Part shown: piece by piece, positions 8,637 to 17,395 of the stretch | Numbering within the stretch: position 1 is the first letter of the stretch | How the letters are laid out: each line of letters begins with the position of its first letter | From: JAUIEH01 sp964483375 | Lineage (GTDB): Bacteria; Pseudomonadota; Alphaproteobacteria; Caulobacterales; Maricaulaceae | DNA: 38,532 bases | Assembly: GCA_964483375.1 (NCBI GenBank) | Contig: CAZABJ010000023.1 | Coordinates: 1-38,532, forward strand | Reading direction: 5' to 3' | The notes under the pieces: model-generated | The model's input: the letters and a program-made list of their open reading frames with translations, nothing else | The model's database searches: none | What the model was told of the DNA's origin: nothing | Translations under genes and position numbers: made by a program

Positions 8637-9755
8637 ATGGACGCCGCCACACGCGCGAGCGCTTTGTTTATCGCCGCTTGCGCCTTGATCGCAGGGTTGC
8701 ATTGGCTTCGCGACGTGCTGACGCCATTCGCCATCGCGGTGTTCCTTTGGCTGGTGATGGACAGTTTCGCCAACGCCATAAAATCGTTCGCGCCGCGTCT
8801 GCCGCGCGCCGCGACATTGGCCGCCGCATCGCTGATCGTCTTGTTGGCCGCCGCCGCAGTCGCGGTGGTCATCACCAACTCCGCCATAGATTTCGTTGAC
8901 AGATTCGACGTTTATCGCGCGCGGTTGGATGAATTGATCGCCCGGGCTTATGCGCTTTTCGGTAACACCGCGCCGCCCACGATCGCTGAACTGCTTCTGT
9001 CCCCGGACCTACAGCGCTTTCTCCGCGGCGTCGTCGGCGAAGTGCAGGCGCTCGGCGCGGACGCCGTGTTTGTTCTTATCTATGTCGGCTTTTTGTTTGC
9101 GGCTCAGTCCTCTTGGCCCAAAAAAATGAAAGAGCTGTTCCGGGAGCCTGACCGCTTCCGAAATGCACGCTCAATTATGGGGTCCATCCGCGAAAGCATA
9201 GAGCGCTATCTCTGGGTGCAAACGGTCATTAGCGCTATTATTTCATTCTTGAGCTATGTGACGATGGCGGCGCTCGGTCTTGATAATGCACTGTTCTGGG
9301 CGTTCTTGATCTTTTTGCTCAATTACGTGCCAACGATCGGGTCGATCGTCGCCGCCGCTCTCCCCACGCTGTTCGCTTTCGTCCAGTATCCCGACGCGGA
9401 ACTTTGGAAGCCGTTCGCGATCTTCGCAGGCCTCAGCGTTTGGCAGTTCGGGATCGGCAATTTCGTGCAGCCGCGCATGCAGGGCGAGAGTTTGAACCTG
9501 GCCACGATCGTGGTGTTGCTCAGCCTCGCTCTTTGGGGGGTGATCTGGGGCATTCCAGGGATGTTTCTGTCGAGCCCGCTGACCGTCATTCTGATGATCA
9601 TTTTGGCGCAATTCTCCGCCACACGCTGGATCGCGGTTCTCCTTTCCGCGGACGGGAAACCCGACGCGCGTCCGCCGCGGCTGAAAGTGCGGGCCGCGAC
9701 CCTCCGCCGACGGGCGCCGCCCCGGCCGGCCGACAACGCCGGGAATGAGGGATGA
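8637..9755 (+). CDS. AI-2E family transporter (PerM/TqsA-like membrane protein)
   Basis: The 372-residue product has the layout of the AI-2E transporter family: two N-terminal helices (about residues 8-32 and 60-82), a soluble stretch, then about five helices from about 150 on. Family blocks include FVLIYVGFLFAAQ, the segment RSIMGSIRESIERYLWVQT, FLLNYVPTIGSIVAAALP, and the C-terminal GIPGMFLSSPLTVILMIIL. The start MDAATRASALFIAA at 8637 has GGGAG 8 nt upstream; the frame is open further upstream but without a site. Substrates in this family vary and only a few members export signals or ions, so the name should not be read as proof of quorum signalling. It stands alone here. Confidence 0.9.
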   Translation: MDAATRASALFIAACALIAGLHWLRDVLTPFAIAVFLWLVMDSFANAIKSFAPRLPRAATLAAASLIVLLAAAAVAVVITNSAIDFVDRFDVYRARLDELIARAYALFGNTAPPTIAELLLSPDLQRFLRGVVGEVQALGADAVFVLIYVGFLFAAQSSWPKKMKELFREPDRFRNARSIMGSIRESIERYLWVQTVISAIISFLSYVTMAALGLDNALFWAFLIFLLNYVPTIGSIVAAALPTLFAFVQYPDAELWKPFAIFAGLSVWQFGIGNFVQPRMQGESLNLATIVVLLSLALWGVIWGIPGMFLSSPLTVILMIILAQFSATRWIAVLLSADGKPDARPPRLKVRAATLRRRAPPRPADNAGNEG

Positions 9756-9982
9756 GCGCCTGAGTTCATCGATCGTGAAGCCGCTGAGAACAGGCGCACG
9801 TCGCACCTTACGGAAACTTCATGTCGACGTGATTGGCGAAACCGGTCACGCGGCGCCATCTGTTTACCAGGAAGTGAAACGCTTGAAGCGCGCAAGGCCC
9901 GGACGGGCGCTCGGCGCCGGTTCGTTAACCTGGCGACACTTAGCGTCAGGACCGGCGGAGAGCTGCGAGGGGGCGGGTCGAA

Positions 9983-10078
9983 ATGGCGCGGTTGATGGCG
10001 TTTGGATTTCTCGGCGCGACGGTCATGCTGGTGACCGTGTTCGCGACGTCGTCCGGCGGCTCTTTGTTCGTGCACTGA
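9983..10078 (+). CDS. Possible 31-residue single-helix membrane peptide
   Basis: An ATG at 9983 opens a 31-codon frame ending TGA at 10076-10078. The product starts MARLMAFGFLGATVMLVTVF and continues ATSSGGSLFVH, a single hydrophobic helix with a short polar tail. A purine-rich GAGGGGG stretch lies about 10 nt upstream. It is in the gap between the AI-2E permease and the glutamate dehydrogenase and is followed by a strong inverted repeat. No family is recognised. Length and position fit known bacterial small membrane proteins, but a chance frame cannot be excluded. Confidence 0.4.
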   Translation: MARLMAFGFLGATVMLVTVFATSSGGSLFVH

Positions 10079-10155
10079 GCTCAAAAGCCGGTTCAAATAG
10101 GGATTGCGAGACAGGCCTCAGCGTGCGTCCCCCCAGCCTGCGAAGCGAGGCCTGA

Positions 10156-10190
10156 GGGGCCGCCGGGAACAGTCCCCGCCCGGCGGCCCC
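10156..10190 (+). terminator. GC-rich inverted repeat, possible terminator
   Basis: Arms of 12 bp (GGGGCCGCCGGG and CCCGGCGGCCCC) match perfectly around an 11-nt loop. It lies 78 bp after the possible small membrane peptide. There is no run of T after either arm, so it would be a non-classical terminator or another RNA structure. Confidence 0.4.
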
Positions 10191-10601
10191 GCCCTTACCC
10201 GCACTTCCTGCGCGCCGATGGCGGGACGGCCAGGCTTGGCCGCTTCATGAGGGGGTCCGCGTTTCTCTCCCAAAGCCCTGAGTCGTTCCTCGCATGGCGG
10301 AAACCGTCCCAAATCGGGGCGAAATTGTGGAAAATCGCAGGCAGAGGACTCCCATCAGCGCCGCTTGCGTGTATTATTTTGACAACAACGGAACTCGCCA
10401 CTGCGGCGCGGACGCCCCCTCCGCGACGTCGCTTGGTGAGTAGCGGGCGGGTCCGCCGATGGTTATCGTCGGTGGCCCGCCCGCACCTCAACCCCAACGA
10501 ACATCGAACGCTACGCCGCGGCGTGATCACGCGCCGTTGACAGCGCTTGCGCACAGACGCCGCACGGCTACCCTGCGGCCAAAATCGTTTGGGGAAGCCT
10601 C
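10191..10601. other. Gap upstream of the glutamate dehydrogenase gene
   Basis: About 410 bp with no convincing gene. It includes a less GC-rich patch near 10315-10390 (gtattattttgacaacaacg), where promoter elements could lie, and a long imperfect inverted repeat at 10443-10484. A TTGACA at about 10537 is a candidate -35 element, but I see no well-spaced -10 partner. Minus-strand open frames here are Arg-rich and have no family resemblance. Confidence 0.5.
10443..10484 (+). promoter_or_regulatory. Long imperfect inverted repeat upstream of the glutamate dehydrogenase gene
   Basis: The left arm GCGGGCGGG and right arm CCCGCCCGC pair perfectly. After a G-T wobble, a C-G pair and two mismatches, CCGA pairs with TCGG around a small loop. 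It ends about 118 bp before the ATG of the dehydrogenase. It could be a leader-RNA structure or an operator. No riboswitch class is recognised. Confidence 0.35.
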
Positions 10602-13600
10602 ATGAAAACCGTCGTCGGCGCAACGTTCGCCTTCCCGCTGGAAGAGTTTCAGAAGCAGGCCCGCAAAGCGGCGGGCGACGTGTTCGGCGGATGGCGCGGT
10701 CCGGATCAGGCCGCGATGCGCTTTCTGGAGCAAATCCAAGAAGACGCGATCGCCGAAGACCTCGAAACCATGTCCATCGACGACATGGTGTTTCTCGCCG
10801 CCCGTTTTTGGTCATGGGCCCAAGAACGGAAGCCAGGGCGCACCTTGTTGCGTTTGGAGCCCGGCGTCAGCGCGGATGGAAGGCCGCTTCATCGCGACAT
10901 CTTAGAGGTGGTGACCGCCGACAAGGCCTTCCTGGTCGACAGCGTGATGGGGGAGATCAACGAGGCCGGCGTCGACGTCTTGGCCATGTTCCACCCCATC
11001 GTGACCCTGGAGCGCGATGAGAAGGGACGCCGCTCCCCCAAGGGCTCGCCCGTGCGCGAGTCCTTTATCCAAGTCCATCTGGAGCCGATGAATGAAGGCT
11101 CCCGGGCCCGCGTGCTCGCCGGCGTTCGGGCCACCTTGGCGGATGTGGACGTGGCGGTTTCCGACTACCCAGACATGCTGGCGCGCATGGACCAGGCGAT
11201 CGATGAGCTGGCGTCCGCGCGGACCGCGGCGAGTCGCGAGGTCATGGAGGAGGCGATCGCCTTTCTCCGCTGGCTGCGCGATGACCGTTTCGCGTTTCTC
11301 GGCAGCCGGGTCTACGAATTCGCCACCGACGCGAGCGGCGTGTTGATGCGCGAAGAGCCCGTCATTTTAGAGGAGACGGGGCGGGGGGTGCTGCGAGATC
11401 CTCTCCGGCATGTGCTCAAAAGGGGCTCCGAGCCCGCGGTTCTGACCCCGCAAATCCAGGAGTTCATCCGTGAGCCTTCGCCGCTCATTGTGGCGAAGTC
11501 CAATATGCGCTCTCGCGTCCATAGGCGCGTCTATAAGGACTATGTGGGCGTCAAACGGTACCGCGCCGACGGCGAAGTCATTGGCGAGACCCGTTTCGTG
11601 GGGTTGTTCACCGCCGAAGCCTATTACGCGCCGGCTCATGATGTTCCGCTGATCCGGAGCAAGGTGAAGCACGTGCTGGAGCGGGCGAACCGCCAGCCCA
11701 TGAGCCACAGCCACAAACTGCTGAAAAACATCATTCAGACCTATCCGCGTGATGAGCTGTTTCAGACCGAAGAGGACGAGCTCCTCGAGATCTGTCTAGG
11801 CATGCTGCACCTGCTCGACAGGCCGCGTCCCCGCCTGTTCATCAGACGCGACCGGTTCGACCGCTACGTGTCCGCCTTCGTCTTCGTGCCGCGCGATCGC
11901 TACAATTCCGAGCTGCGCGAGCAAATCGGCGAACTTCTGGCGACAGCGTTTGAAGGCCGCGTCTCCGCGTTCTACCCCGCATTCTCTGACGGCCCGCTGG
12001 CGCGGGTGCACTTCATTATCGGCCGTGACGAGGACTGCGGACCCCTGCCGGACGCCGCCCTTTTGGAGCAACGAATCTCCAACCTCGCCCGCACCTGGAC
12101 GGACGACTTCGTCCGGGTTTCGCGGCGCTCCGCCCCCGCTGCGCTCAAGCCGGTGTTGCACCATTACGAGGACGCCTTTTCCGTCGCCTATCGCGACGAA
12201 TTCATGCCCGAAGAGGCGGTCCACGACGTCGCCGCGATCGAGAGCATCGAGCCTTCGCTCGGCGTGACGGCGCGCGCCTATCGCACGCAAATCGACGGCG
12301 ACGACATCCTGCGGTTCAAGCTCTACAAGCGCGGCGACCCCGCCCCGCTGTCCGACGTCATGCCGACCTTAGAGGCCATGGGCATGCACGTAATCGCCGA
12401 GGCTCCTTATCACGTGCGGCCGAAGCACGGCGATGACGGCGAAAACGACGCGTGGATCCACGACTTCGAAATGCGGTCGACATTCGGGGCCATCGATTGG
12501 AGCGTGGCGAAGGCCGCGTTTGAGGAGGCGTTTCTCGCGATTTGGGCGCGGCGCTGCGAAGACGACCGGTTCAATACGCTCATTTTGCAGCTGGGCGTGC
12601 CTTGGAGGGACGTGACGTTCCTGCGTGCTTGCGCGCGGTTCCGCCTGCAAACCGGCCTCGATCCATCCCAAGACGTCCAAGAAGAAGCGATGATCGAGCA
12701 CCCCGAGGTCGTACGGCTCCTCTTGGAGCTGCGCCGGGTGCGGTTTGATCCGGATTTCGATGGGGACGTCGGGGCGCGTGAGGCCGCCCAGGCGGAGCTT
12801 GACGAAAAGCTCATCGCCACGCTCGATGCAGTCGAAAGCCTCGACTATGACCGGGTGCTGCGGCGCATTTGGCGGCTGATCCACGCAGTGAAGCGGACGA
12901 ATTTCTACCAAACCGACGACGCCGGAGAGCCGCCCGCCCATGTGTCGTTGAAAATCGCAAGCCGCGAAGTCGAGGAGCTTCCCGAGCCCAAGCCGTTCCG
13001 CGAAGTGTTCGTGTCCGCGCCGCATGTGGAGGGCGTGCATTTGCGTTTCGGGCCGGTGGCGCGCGGAGGCTTGCGCTGGTCAGACCGGCGGACGGACTTC
13101 CGCACCGAGGTCCTGGGCCTGGTGAAAGCGCAGCAGGTCAAGAACGCGGTGATTGTGCCGACCGGCGCGAAGGGCGGGTTCTTTCCCAAAGCGTTGCCGA
13201 GGGGGGGAGCGCGCGAGGAGGTGCTGGCCGAGGCCATCCGCGCCTACAAGACCTTTATCCGCGGGCTTTTGGACATCACCGACAATATTGTCGAAGAAAC
13301 GCTCGAACCGCCCCCGCGGGTGGTGCGGTGGGACGAGGACGACCCGTATCTTGTCGTCGCCGCCGACAAAGGCACGGCATCCTTCTCCGATATCGCCAAT
13401 GGCGTCGCCGCGGACTACGGGTTTTGGCTCGGGGACGCTTTCGCTTCGGGCGGTTCGGCAGGTTATGACCACAAAAAGATGGGCATCACCGCGCGCGGCG
13501 CTTGGGTGGCGGTGCAGCGACATTTCCGCGAAATGGGCAAAGACATCCAGACCGAGCCGTTCACGGTCATCGGCGTGGGCGACATGTCGGGCGACGTGTT

Positions 13601-15524
13601 CGGCAACGGCATGTTGTTGTCCAAGAAAATCAGGCTCTTGGCGGCTTTTGACCATCGCGACATCTTCATCGATCCTGATCCCGGCGACCCTGAAACGCTG
13701 TGGAACGAACGCAAACGCATGTTCGACCTGCCGCGGTCGACTTGGCGCGACTATGACGCGTCGCTGATCTCCAAAGGCGGCGGCGTGTTCTCCCGGTCGC
13801 AAAAGTCGATCGCCTTGACCCCGGAGATCAAGGCGCTCACCGGCCTTGGCGGCGCCGCGGTCAGCCCCAACGAACTCATCGCCGCCATCTTGAAAATCGA
13901 GGCGGAGCTGTTGTGGTTCGGCGGTATCGGCACGTATATCCGCGCGCCCGGAGAGCAGGATTGGCAGGTGGGCGACAAGGCCAACGACGCCATCCGCATC
14001 GACGCTGAAGCCCTGAACGCGAAGGTCATCGGGGAGGGGGCCAATCTGGGCGTCACCCAAGCCGGCCGCATTGCGCTCGCCCGTCGCGGCGTCCGGGTGA
14101 ACGCGGACTTCATCGACAATGCCGGCGGCGTGGATTCCTCCGACCACGAGGTCAACATCAAGATCCTCGTTAATCAGCGCGTGCGTTCGGGCGCGATGAC
14201 CTTGGAGGAGCGCAATCGTCTTTTGGCTGAGATGACCGAGGACGTGTCCGCGCATGTCCTGCAAAACAACTACGACCAGACGCTGGCGATCTCGGTCGCG
14301 GAGTCCGATGCGGCGGTTGATTTGGACGCTTATGAACGTCTGATCGAACGTTTGGAGGGCCGGGGGCAGCTAGACCGGGATGTCGAGGAACTCCCCTCAG
14401 CCGAAGAGTTTCGAGAGCTGAAGGAACACGGTCTCGGCCTGACAAGACCGGAAATCTCGGTTCTGATCAGTTACGCCAAGATCTCGCTGTTTGATCGCAT
14501 CCGGGAATCGTCGGTTGTCGACGATCCGCATTTCGAGGCCTCGCTGAAAGAGTATTTCCCGCCCGCGCTGTCGGGATATGAAGCGGAAATGCGCGGGCAC
14601 CGCCTGCGCCGCGAGCTCGTTGCGACCTTGTTGGCCAATGACATGGTCAATATCGGCGGGGCGACCTTCGCCCACCGTGCGCGTGAAAGCACCGGCGGGG
14701 ACACCAATGCGGTCGCCCGCGCTTTCGAAGCCGCCCGCGTCATTTTTGATTTCGGCGCGATCATCAAACGGATCCACGCGCTCGACAATCAGGCGCCCTT
14801 CGCGGTTCAGCGCGAACTCTATAGCGAAGTGATCCGCTTGCTGCGCCGCCAGACTTATTGGTTGGTTCGTCGCGGCCGAGGTTTTGAGCAAGCGACGCCC
14901 CGACCGTTGGATTTGACGATCAACGCCTATCGCCCCGGCGTGGAGGAACTCCGCGGCTACGCGCTCGACGTCATCTCCGAGTATGAATGCGACCGGGTCC
15001 GGGCCCGGACCGCCGAACTCATCGAGGCCGGCGCGCCCGAGGATCTGGCCGCCGATGTGGCCGGACTTCGGCCGCTGACGGCGTCATCGGACGTGATCGA
15101 TTTGGCGGAGCGCCGCGGATGGCCGCTCCGCGCCGCAGCACGGCTCTATCACGCCTTTGGCGCGCGGTTCCGATTCGATGAATTGCGCTCGGTCGGCGGC
15201 GAGCTGTCCTCCAGCCTCCATTGGGACCGTTTGGCCGTGCGCCGGCTTATCGAGGACCTTTATGGCGAACAACAAAGCCTCGTTGAGATCGCCATGAAGA
15301 TGGCGGAGGAGGAAACCCGAGGCTCCCCGGCGTCCGCATTCGCTGAGGCGGATAAGAGCTGGGCGGATGCGGCGGTGGATCGCTTCGTTACGCGCAACGA
15401 GTTTGAGGTGGACCGCGCCGATGAGGCCGTTCGGGAAGTGTCGGAAAGCGGGGCCTGGGCGCTGGCGAAACTGACCATCGCCTCTACTGCGCTTCGGGAA
15501 CTGGCGACCCTGGCGCGGTCCTAG
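10602..15524 (+). CDS. gdhZ: NAD-specific glutamate dehydrogenase, large (GDH-180) type
   Basis: This enzyme oxidatively deaminates glutamate to 2-oxoglutarate and ammonia with NAD+, mainly for amino-acid catabolism. At 1,640 residues it has the size of the GDH-180 class (GdhZ of Caulobacter, GdhB of Pseudomonas). N-terminal regulatory ACT-type domains precede a central catalytic core. In the core, GPVARGGLRWSDRRTDFRTE lies near residues 816-835, with KAQQVKNAVIVPTGAKGGF just after, and the nucleotide-binding block GVGDMSGDVFGNG near 992. A long helical C-terminal domain follows. The ATG has GGGGAAG just upstream. Its last 41 bp overlap the convergent hydrolase gene. In Caulobacter this enzyme also links metabolism to cell division; whether that holds here is unknown. 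Confidence 0.95.
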   Translation: MKTVVGATFAFPLEEFQKQARKAAGDVFGGWRGPDQAAMRFLEQIQEDAIAEDLETMSIDDMVFLAARFWSWAQERKPGRTLLRLEPGVSADGRPLHRDILEVVTADKAFLVDSVMGEINEAGVDVLAMFHPIVTLERDEKGRRSPKGSPVRESFIQVHLEPMNEGSRARVLAGVRATLADVDVAVSDYPDMLARMDQAIDELASARTAASREVMEEAIAFLRWLRDDRFAFLGSRVYEFATDASGVLMREEPVILEETGRGVLRDPLRHVLKRGSEPAVLTPQIQEFIREPSPLIVAKSNMRSRVHRRVYKDYVGVKRYRADGEVIGETRFVGLFTAEAYYAPAHDVPLIRSKVKHVLERANRQPMSHSHKLLKNIIQTYPRDELFQTEEDELLEICLGMLHLLDRPRPRLFIRRDRFDRYVSAFVFVPRDRYNSELREQIGELLATAFEGRVSAFYPAFSDGPLARVHFIIGRDEDCGPLPDAALLEQRISNLARTWTDDFVRVSRRSAPAALKPVLHHYEDAFSVAYRDEFMPEEAVHDVAAIESIEPSLGVTARAYRTQIDGDDILRFKLYKRGDPAPLSDVMPTLEAMGMHVIAEAPYHVRPKHGDDGENDAWIHDFEMRSTFGAIDWSVAKAAFEEAFLAIWARRCEDDRFNTLILQLGVPWRDVTFLRACARFRLQTGLDPSQDVQEEAMIEHPEVVRLLLELRRVRFDPDFDGDVGAREAAQAELDEKLIATLDAVESLDYDRVLRRIWRLIHAVKRTNFYQTDDAGEPPAHVSLKIASREVEELPEPKPFREVFVSAPHVEGVHLRFGPVARGGLRWSDRRTDFRTEVLGLVKAQQVKNAVIVPTGAKGGFFPKALPRGGAREEVLAEAIRAYKTFIRGLLDITDNIVEETLEPPPRVVRWDEDDPYLVVAADKGTASFSDIANGVAADYGFWLGDAFASGGSAGYDHKKMGITARGAWVAVQRHFREMGKDIQTEPFTVIGVGDMSGDVFGNGMLLSKKIRLLAAFDHRDIFIDPDPGDPETLWNERKRMFDLPRSTWRDYDASLISKGGGVFSRSQKSIALTPEIKALTGLGGAAVSPNELIAAILKIEAELLWFGGIGTYIRAPGEQDWQVGDKANDAIRIDAEALNAKVIGEGANLGVTQAGRIALARRGVRVNADFIDNAGGVDSSDHEVNIKILVNQRVRSGAMTLEERNRLLAEMTEDVSAHVLQNNYDQTLAISVAESDAAVDLDAYERLIERLEGRGQLDRDVEELPSAEEFRELKEHGLGLTRPEISVLISYAKISLFDRIRESSVVDDPHFEASLKEYFPPALSGYEAEMRGHRLRRELVATLLANDMVNIGGATFAHRARESTGGDTNAVARAFEAARVIFDFGAIIKRIHALDNQAPFAVQRELYSEVIRLLRRQTYWLVRRGRGFEQATPRPLDLTINAYRPGVEELRGYALDVISEYECDRVRARTAELIEAGAPEDLAADVAGLRPLTASSDVIDLAERRGWPLRAAARLYHAFGARFRFDELRSVGGELSSSLHWDRLAVRRLIEDLYGEQQSLVEIAMKMAEEETRGSPASAFAEADKSWADAAVDRFVTRNEFEVDRADEAVREVSESGAWALAKLTIASTALRELATLARS

Positions 15525-16476
15525 ACCCCGTCGCCTCGTCCGTGCGCTCCTCTTGGCTTAAGCGGCCAAGCGGCGTTGGGGCGAGCCGGCGTTGGAGGAA
15601 ATCCGAAAACGCTTGTTCCAAGCGCGCGGCGGCGTCTTCGTCATAGCGGAGTTGGGCGAGCATCGCGGGTTGGTCGGGATCGTCAAAGGAGTGTCCAAGC
15701 CCCGCCCAGATCTCCCAAGAAACCTCTCGGCCTTGCTCGGCCTCGCGCGCGAAAGTCGACGCGCAGTCTGCAAGTCCCACCACCCGGTCGTCGGAGCCTA
15801 TGACCGCGTCGATCGAGGCGGGGTGCAGCATCAGCCGGTCCCGCGACAATGCCGGAAAGGCGCAATAGGGGTAGATGAGAAAGGCGGCGTTCACGCCCGC
15901 CAGCGCGTCGTCGGGCGGATCGCTCAATCCTTGGGGCCCGCGGCCTCTGGCTAGATCCATGGTCATGAGGTCCATGATCGTCCAGCCGCCATGGCTCCAC
16001 CCCGCCACAGCCAGATTGGCCGAATCGACCAGCGGGTGCTCTTTGGCCCAGTCGAGAACGACCGCTAAATCGCCGGCGCGCTCGCGGCCTTGGAGCAATG
16101 CGCCGGTGCATACATAGGTCAGGGCTTCAGCGCGAGAGATGCCTCGCGGCGCGAAGCTATCGGGCACGATCGCCGCGACCCCGGCCTCCACGGCCAGCGC
16201 GGCGTAGCGGTCATACATGGGCTGACGCCCCCCGCAGCCATGCATGAGCACCACCGCGGGGAACGGGCCGTCCCCCTCAGGCAAGAACACTTCGATATGC
16301 GGTGCGAGGAGGCTCTGCAGCTCAACGCGGGTCATGGCCGGCACGCCGACGCCAGCGATGCGAAGTATGTAAAAAAACCCGATCCCGACCGCCAAAGCCA
16401 ACAGGCTTGCGGCTAAGCCCATCAGAACGGCCCGACGTTCCCGCCGGTTCTCCTGTCGACGACCCGCCGGGGTCAT
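15484..16476 (-). CDS. Membrane-anchored dienelactone hydrolase-like alpha/beta hydrolase (paralog 1)
   Basis: The 330-residue product has a basic N-terminus, one membrane helix at about 17-38 and then an alpha/beta-hydrolase domain. VVLMHGCGG (about 75-83) is the oxyanion-hole segment, GWSHGG holds the probable nucleophile Ser161, a GSDDR segment could supply the acid, and GLGHSFDDP the catalytic His. The ATG at 16476 overlaps the upstream gene's stop as ATGA; the frame is open to 16512, but that would only duplicate sequence inside the neighbour. It is clearly related to the next gene upstream and probably arose by tandem duplication. The 3' end overlaps the convergent glutamate dehydrogenase by 41 bp. 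The substrate is unknown; an ester or lactone on the periplasmic side is a guess. Confidence 0.87.
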   Translation of the reverse strand: MTPAGRRQENRRERRAVLMGLAASLLALAVGIGFFYILRIAGVGVPAMTRVELQSLLAPHIEVFLPEGDGPFPAVVLMHGCGGRQPMYDRYAALAVEAGVAAIVPDSFAPRGISRAEALTYVCTGALLQGRERAGDLAVVLDWAKEHPLVDSANLAVAGWSHGGWTIMDLMTMDLARGRGPQGLSDPPDDALAGVNAAFLIYPYCAFPALSRDRLMLHPASIDAVIGSDDRVVGLADCASTFAREAEQGREVSWEIWAGLGHSFDDPDQPAMLAQLRYDEDAAARLEQAFSDFLQRRLAPTPLGRLSQEERTDEATGSRTAPGSPVPEAQ

Positions 16477-17342
16477 AGCGTCGGCCCCGACGACAATGTC
16501 CGCTGAAGCCAACCGGCGTAGCGGGCATGGGCCCGTTCGGCGGCTTCAGGATCGAAAACGAGCCCTGAGCCGGGCTCCTGGTCTTGCTCGTCAAACGCGT
16601 GGGTGACGCCGGTCCAAATCTCGGTCTCCACGTGAGCGCCGCTGGCCCGGGCGCGCTCAGCGGCGGCGAGGCCGTCGGCAAGCGTCGCGCGGGTGTCGCC
16701 GTCCACCAGCAGCATGTCCGCGGCGGCCGGAACCGTGGTCCAGCCGCGCTTCCTGGTGAGCGAAGGGAAGCCGCAATAGGGATAAACCAGGTAGGCGCCT
16801 TGCAGGCCGTCAAACGCGTCGTCTGGTGCGGTTTGCAGATTGAACGGCGCTTCATCGGGCGCGCGTAAGGCCAAAGCGTCCATGACGGCCCAAGCCCCAT
16901 GGCTCCATCCCGCGACGGCCAGCCGGTTGGCGTCAACGTCGCCCATCCGCCTTATGATCCTCAACCCTGCGATAAGATCGCCGGCGCGTTCCGCGCCCAA
17001 CAGACGTCGACCCTTGCACACGGTGCGCAACGCCTCACGGTAGGAGATGCCGCGCGGCGCATGGCTGTCGAGAATGACGGCGAGCACCCCGTTCCGGGCG
17101 GCGACGCGCGCATAGTCTCGCTGGATTTCCTTCACCCCGCCGCAGCCATGCATTTGCAACACGGCGGGAAACGGTCCCGGCCCGTCGGGTCGGTGGATCT
17201 CGATATGGGGGTCGAGACGGTCGGCGAGCTCGTCGACGCTGAGGCGCTCGACCCACCAGCCGCGCAAATGTCCCGCGACATAAACCGTCGCGATGCAAAG
17301 CGCGGCCGCGGCTAAGGCGAGGAGAGCGTATAAAATGACCAT
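16473..17342 (-). CDS. Membrane-anchored dienelactone hydrolase-like alpha/beta hydrolase (paralog 2)
   Basis: The 289-residue product starts with a helix (MVILYALLALAAAALCIATV) that may anchor it or act as a signal. The hydrolase domain has LQMHGCGG at 62-69, GWSHGAW with Ser147, VDGD near 213-216 and THAFDE with His248, a plausible Ser-Asp-His triad. It shares with paralog 1 the segments MHGCGG, APRGIS, AVAGWSHG and YPYC.FP, so the two are duplicates that have drifted apart. It is transcribed ahead of paralog 1 with an ATGA overlap. The start has only a weak ribosome-binding site. purH ends 53 bp upstream, so this pair may be co-transcribed with it. Confidence 0.87.
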   Translation of the reverse strand: MVILYALLALAAAALCIATVYVAGHLRGWWVERLSVDELADRLDPHIEIHRPDGPGPFPAVLQMHGCGGVKEIQRDYARVAARNGVLAVILDSHAPRGISYREALRTVCKGRRLLGAERAGDLIAGLRIIRRMGDVDANRLAVAGWSHGAWAVMDALALRAPDEAPFNLQTAPDDAFDGLQGAYLVYPYCGFPSLTRKRGWTTVPAAADMLLVDGDTRATLADGLAAAERARASGAHVETEIWTGVTHAFDEQDQEPGSGLVFDPEAAERAHARYAGWLQRTLSSGPTL

Positions 17343-17395
17343 GGCGAAAAGGCTTACCCTGGCCAGAGCACTGAAATCGAGGACCTTTTGCGGTA

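Noticed and set aside
9745..10155. 136-codon plus-strand open frame after the AI-2E gene
   Set aside because: Overlaps the end of the AI-2E gene, has no ribosome-binding site and reads like non-coding sequence.
10195..10554. 119-codon minus-strand open frame upstream of the dehydrogenase
   Set aside because: Very Arg-rich, spans the inverted repeat, and shows no family resemblance.
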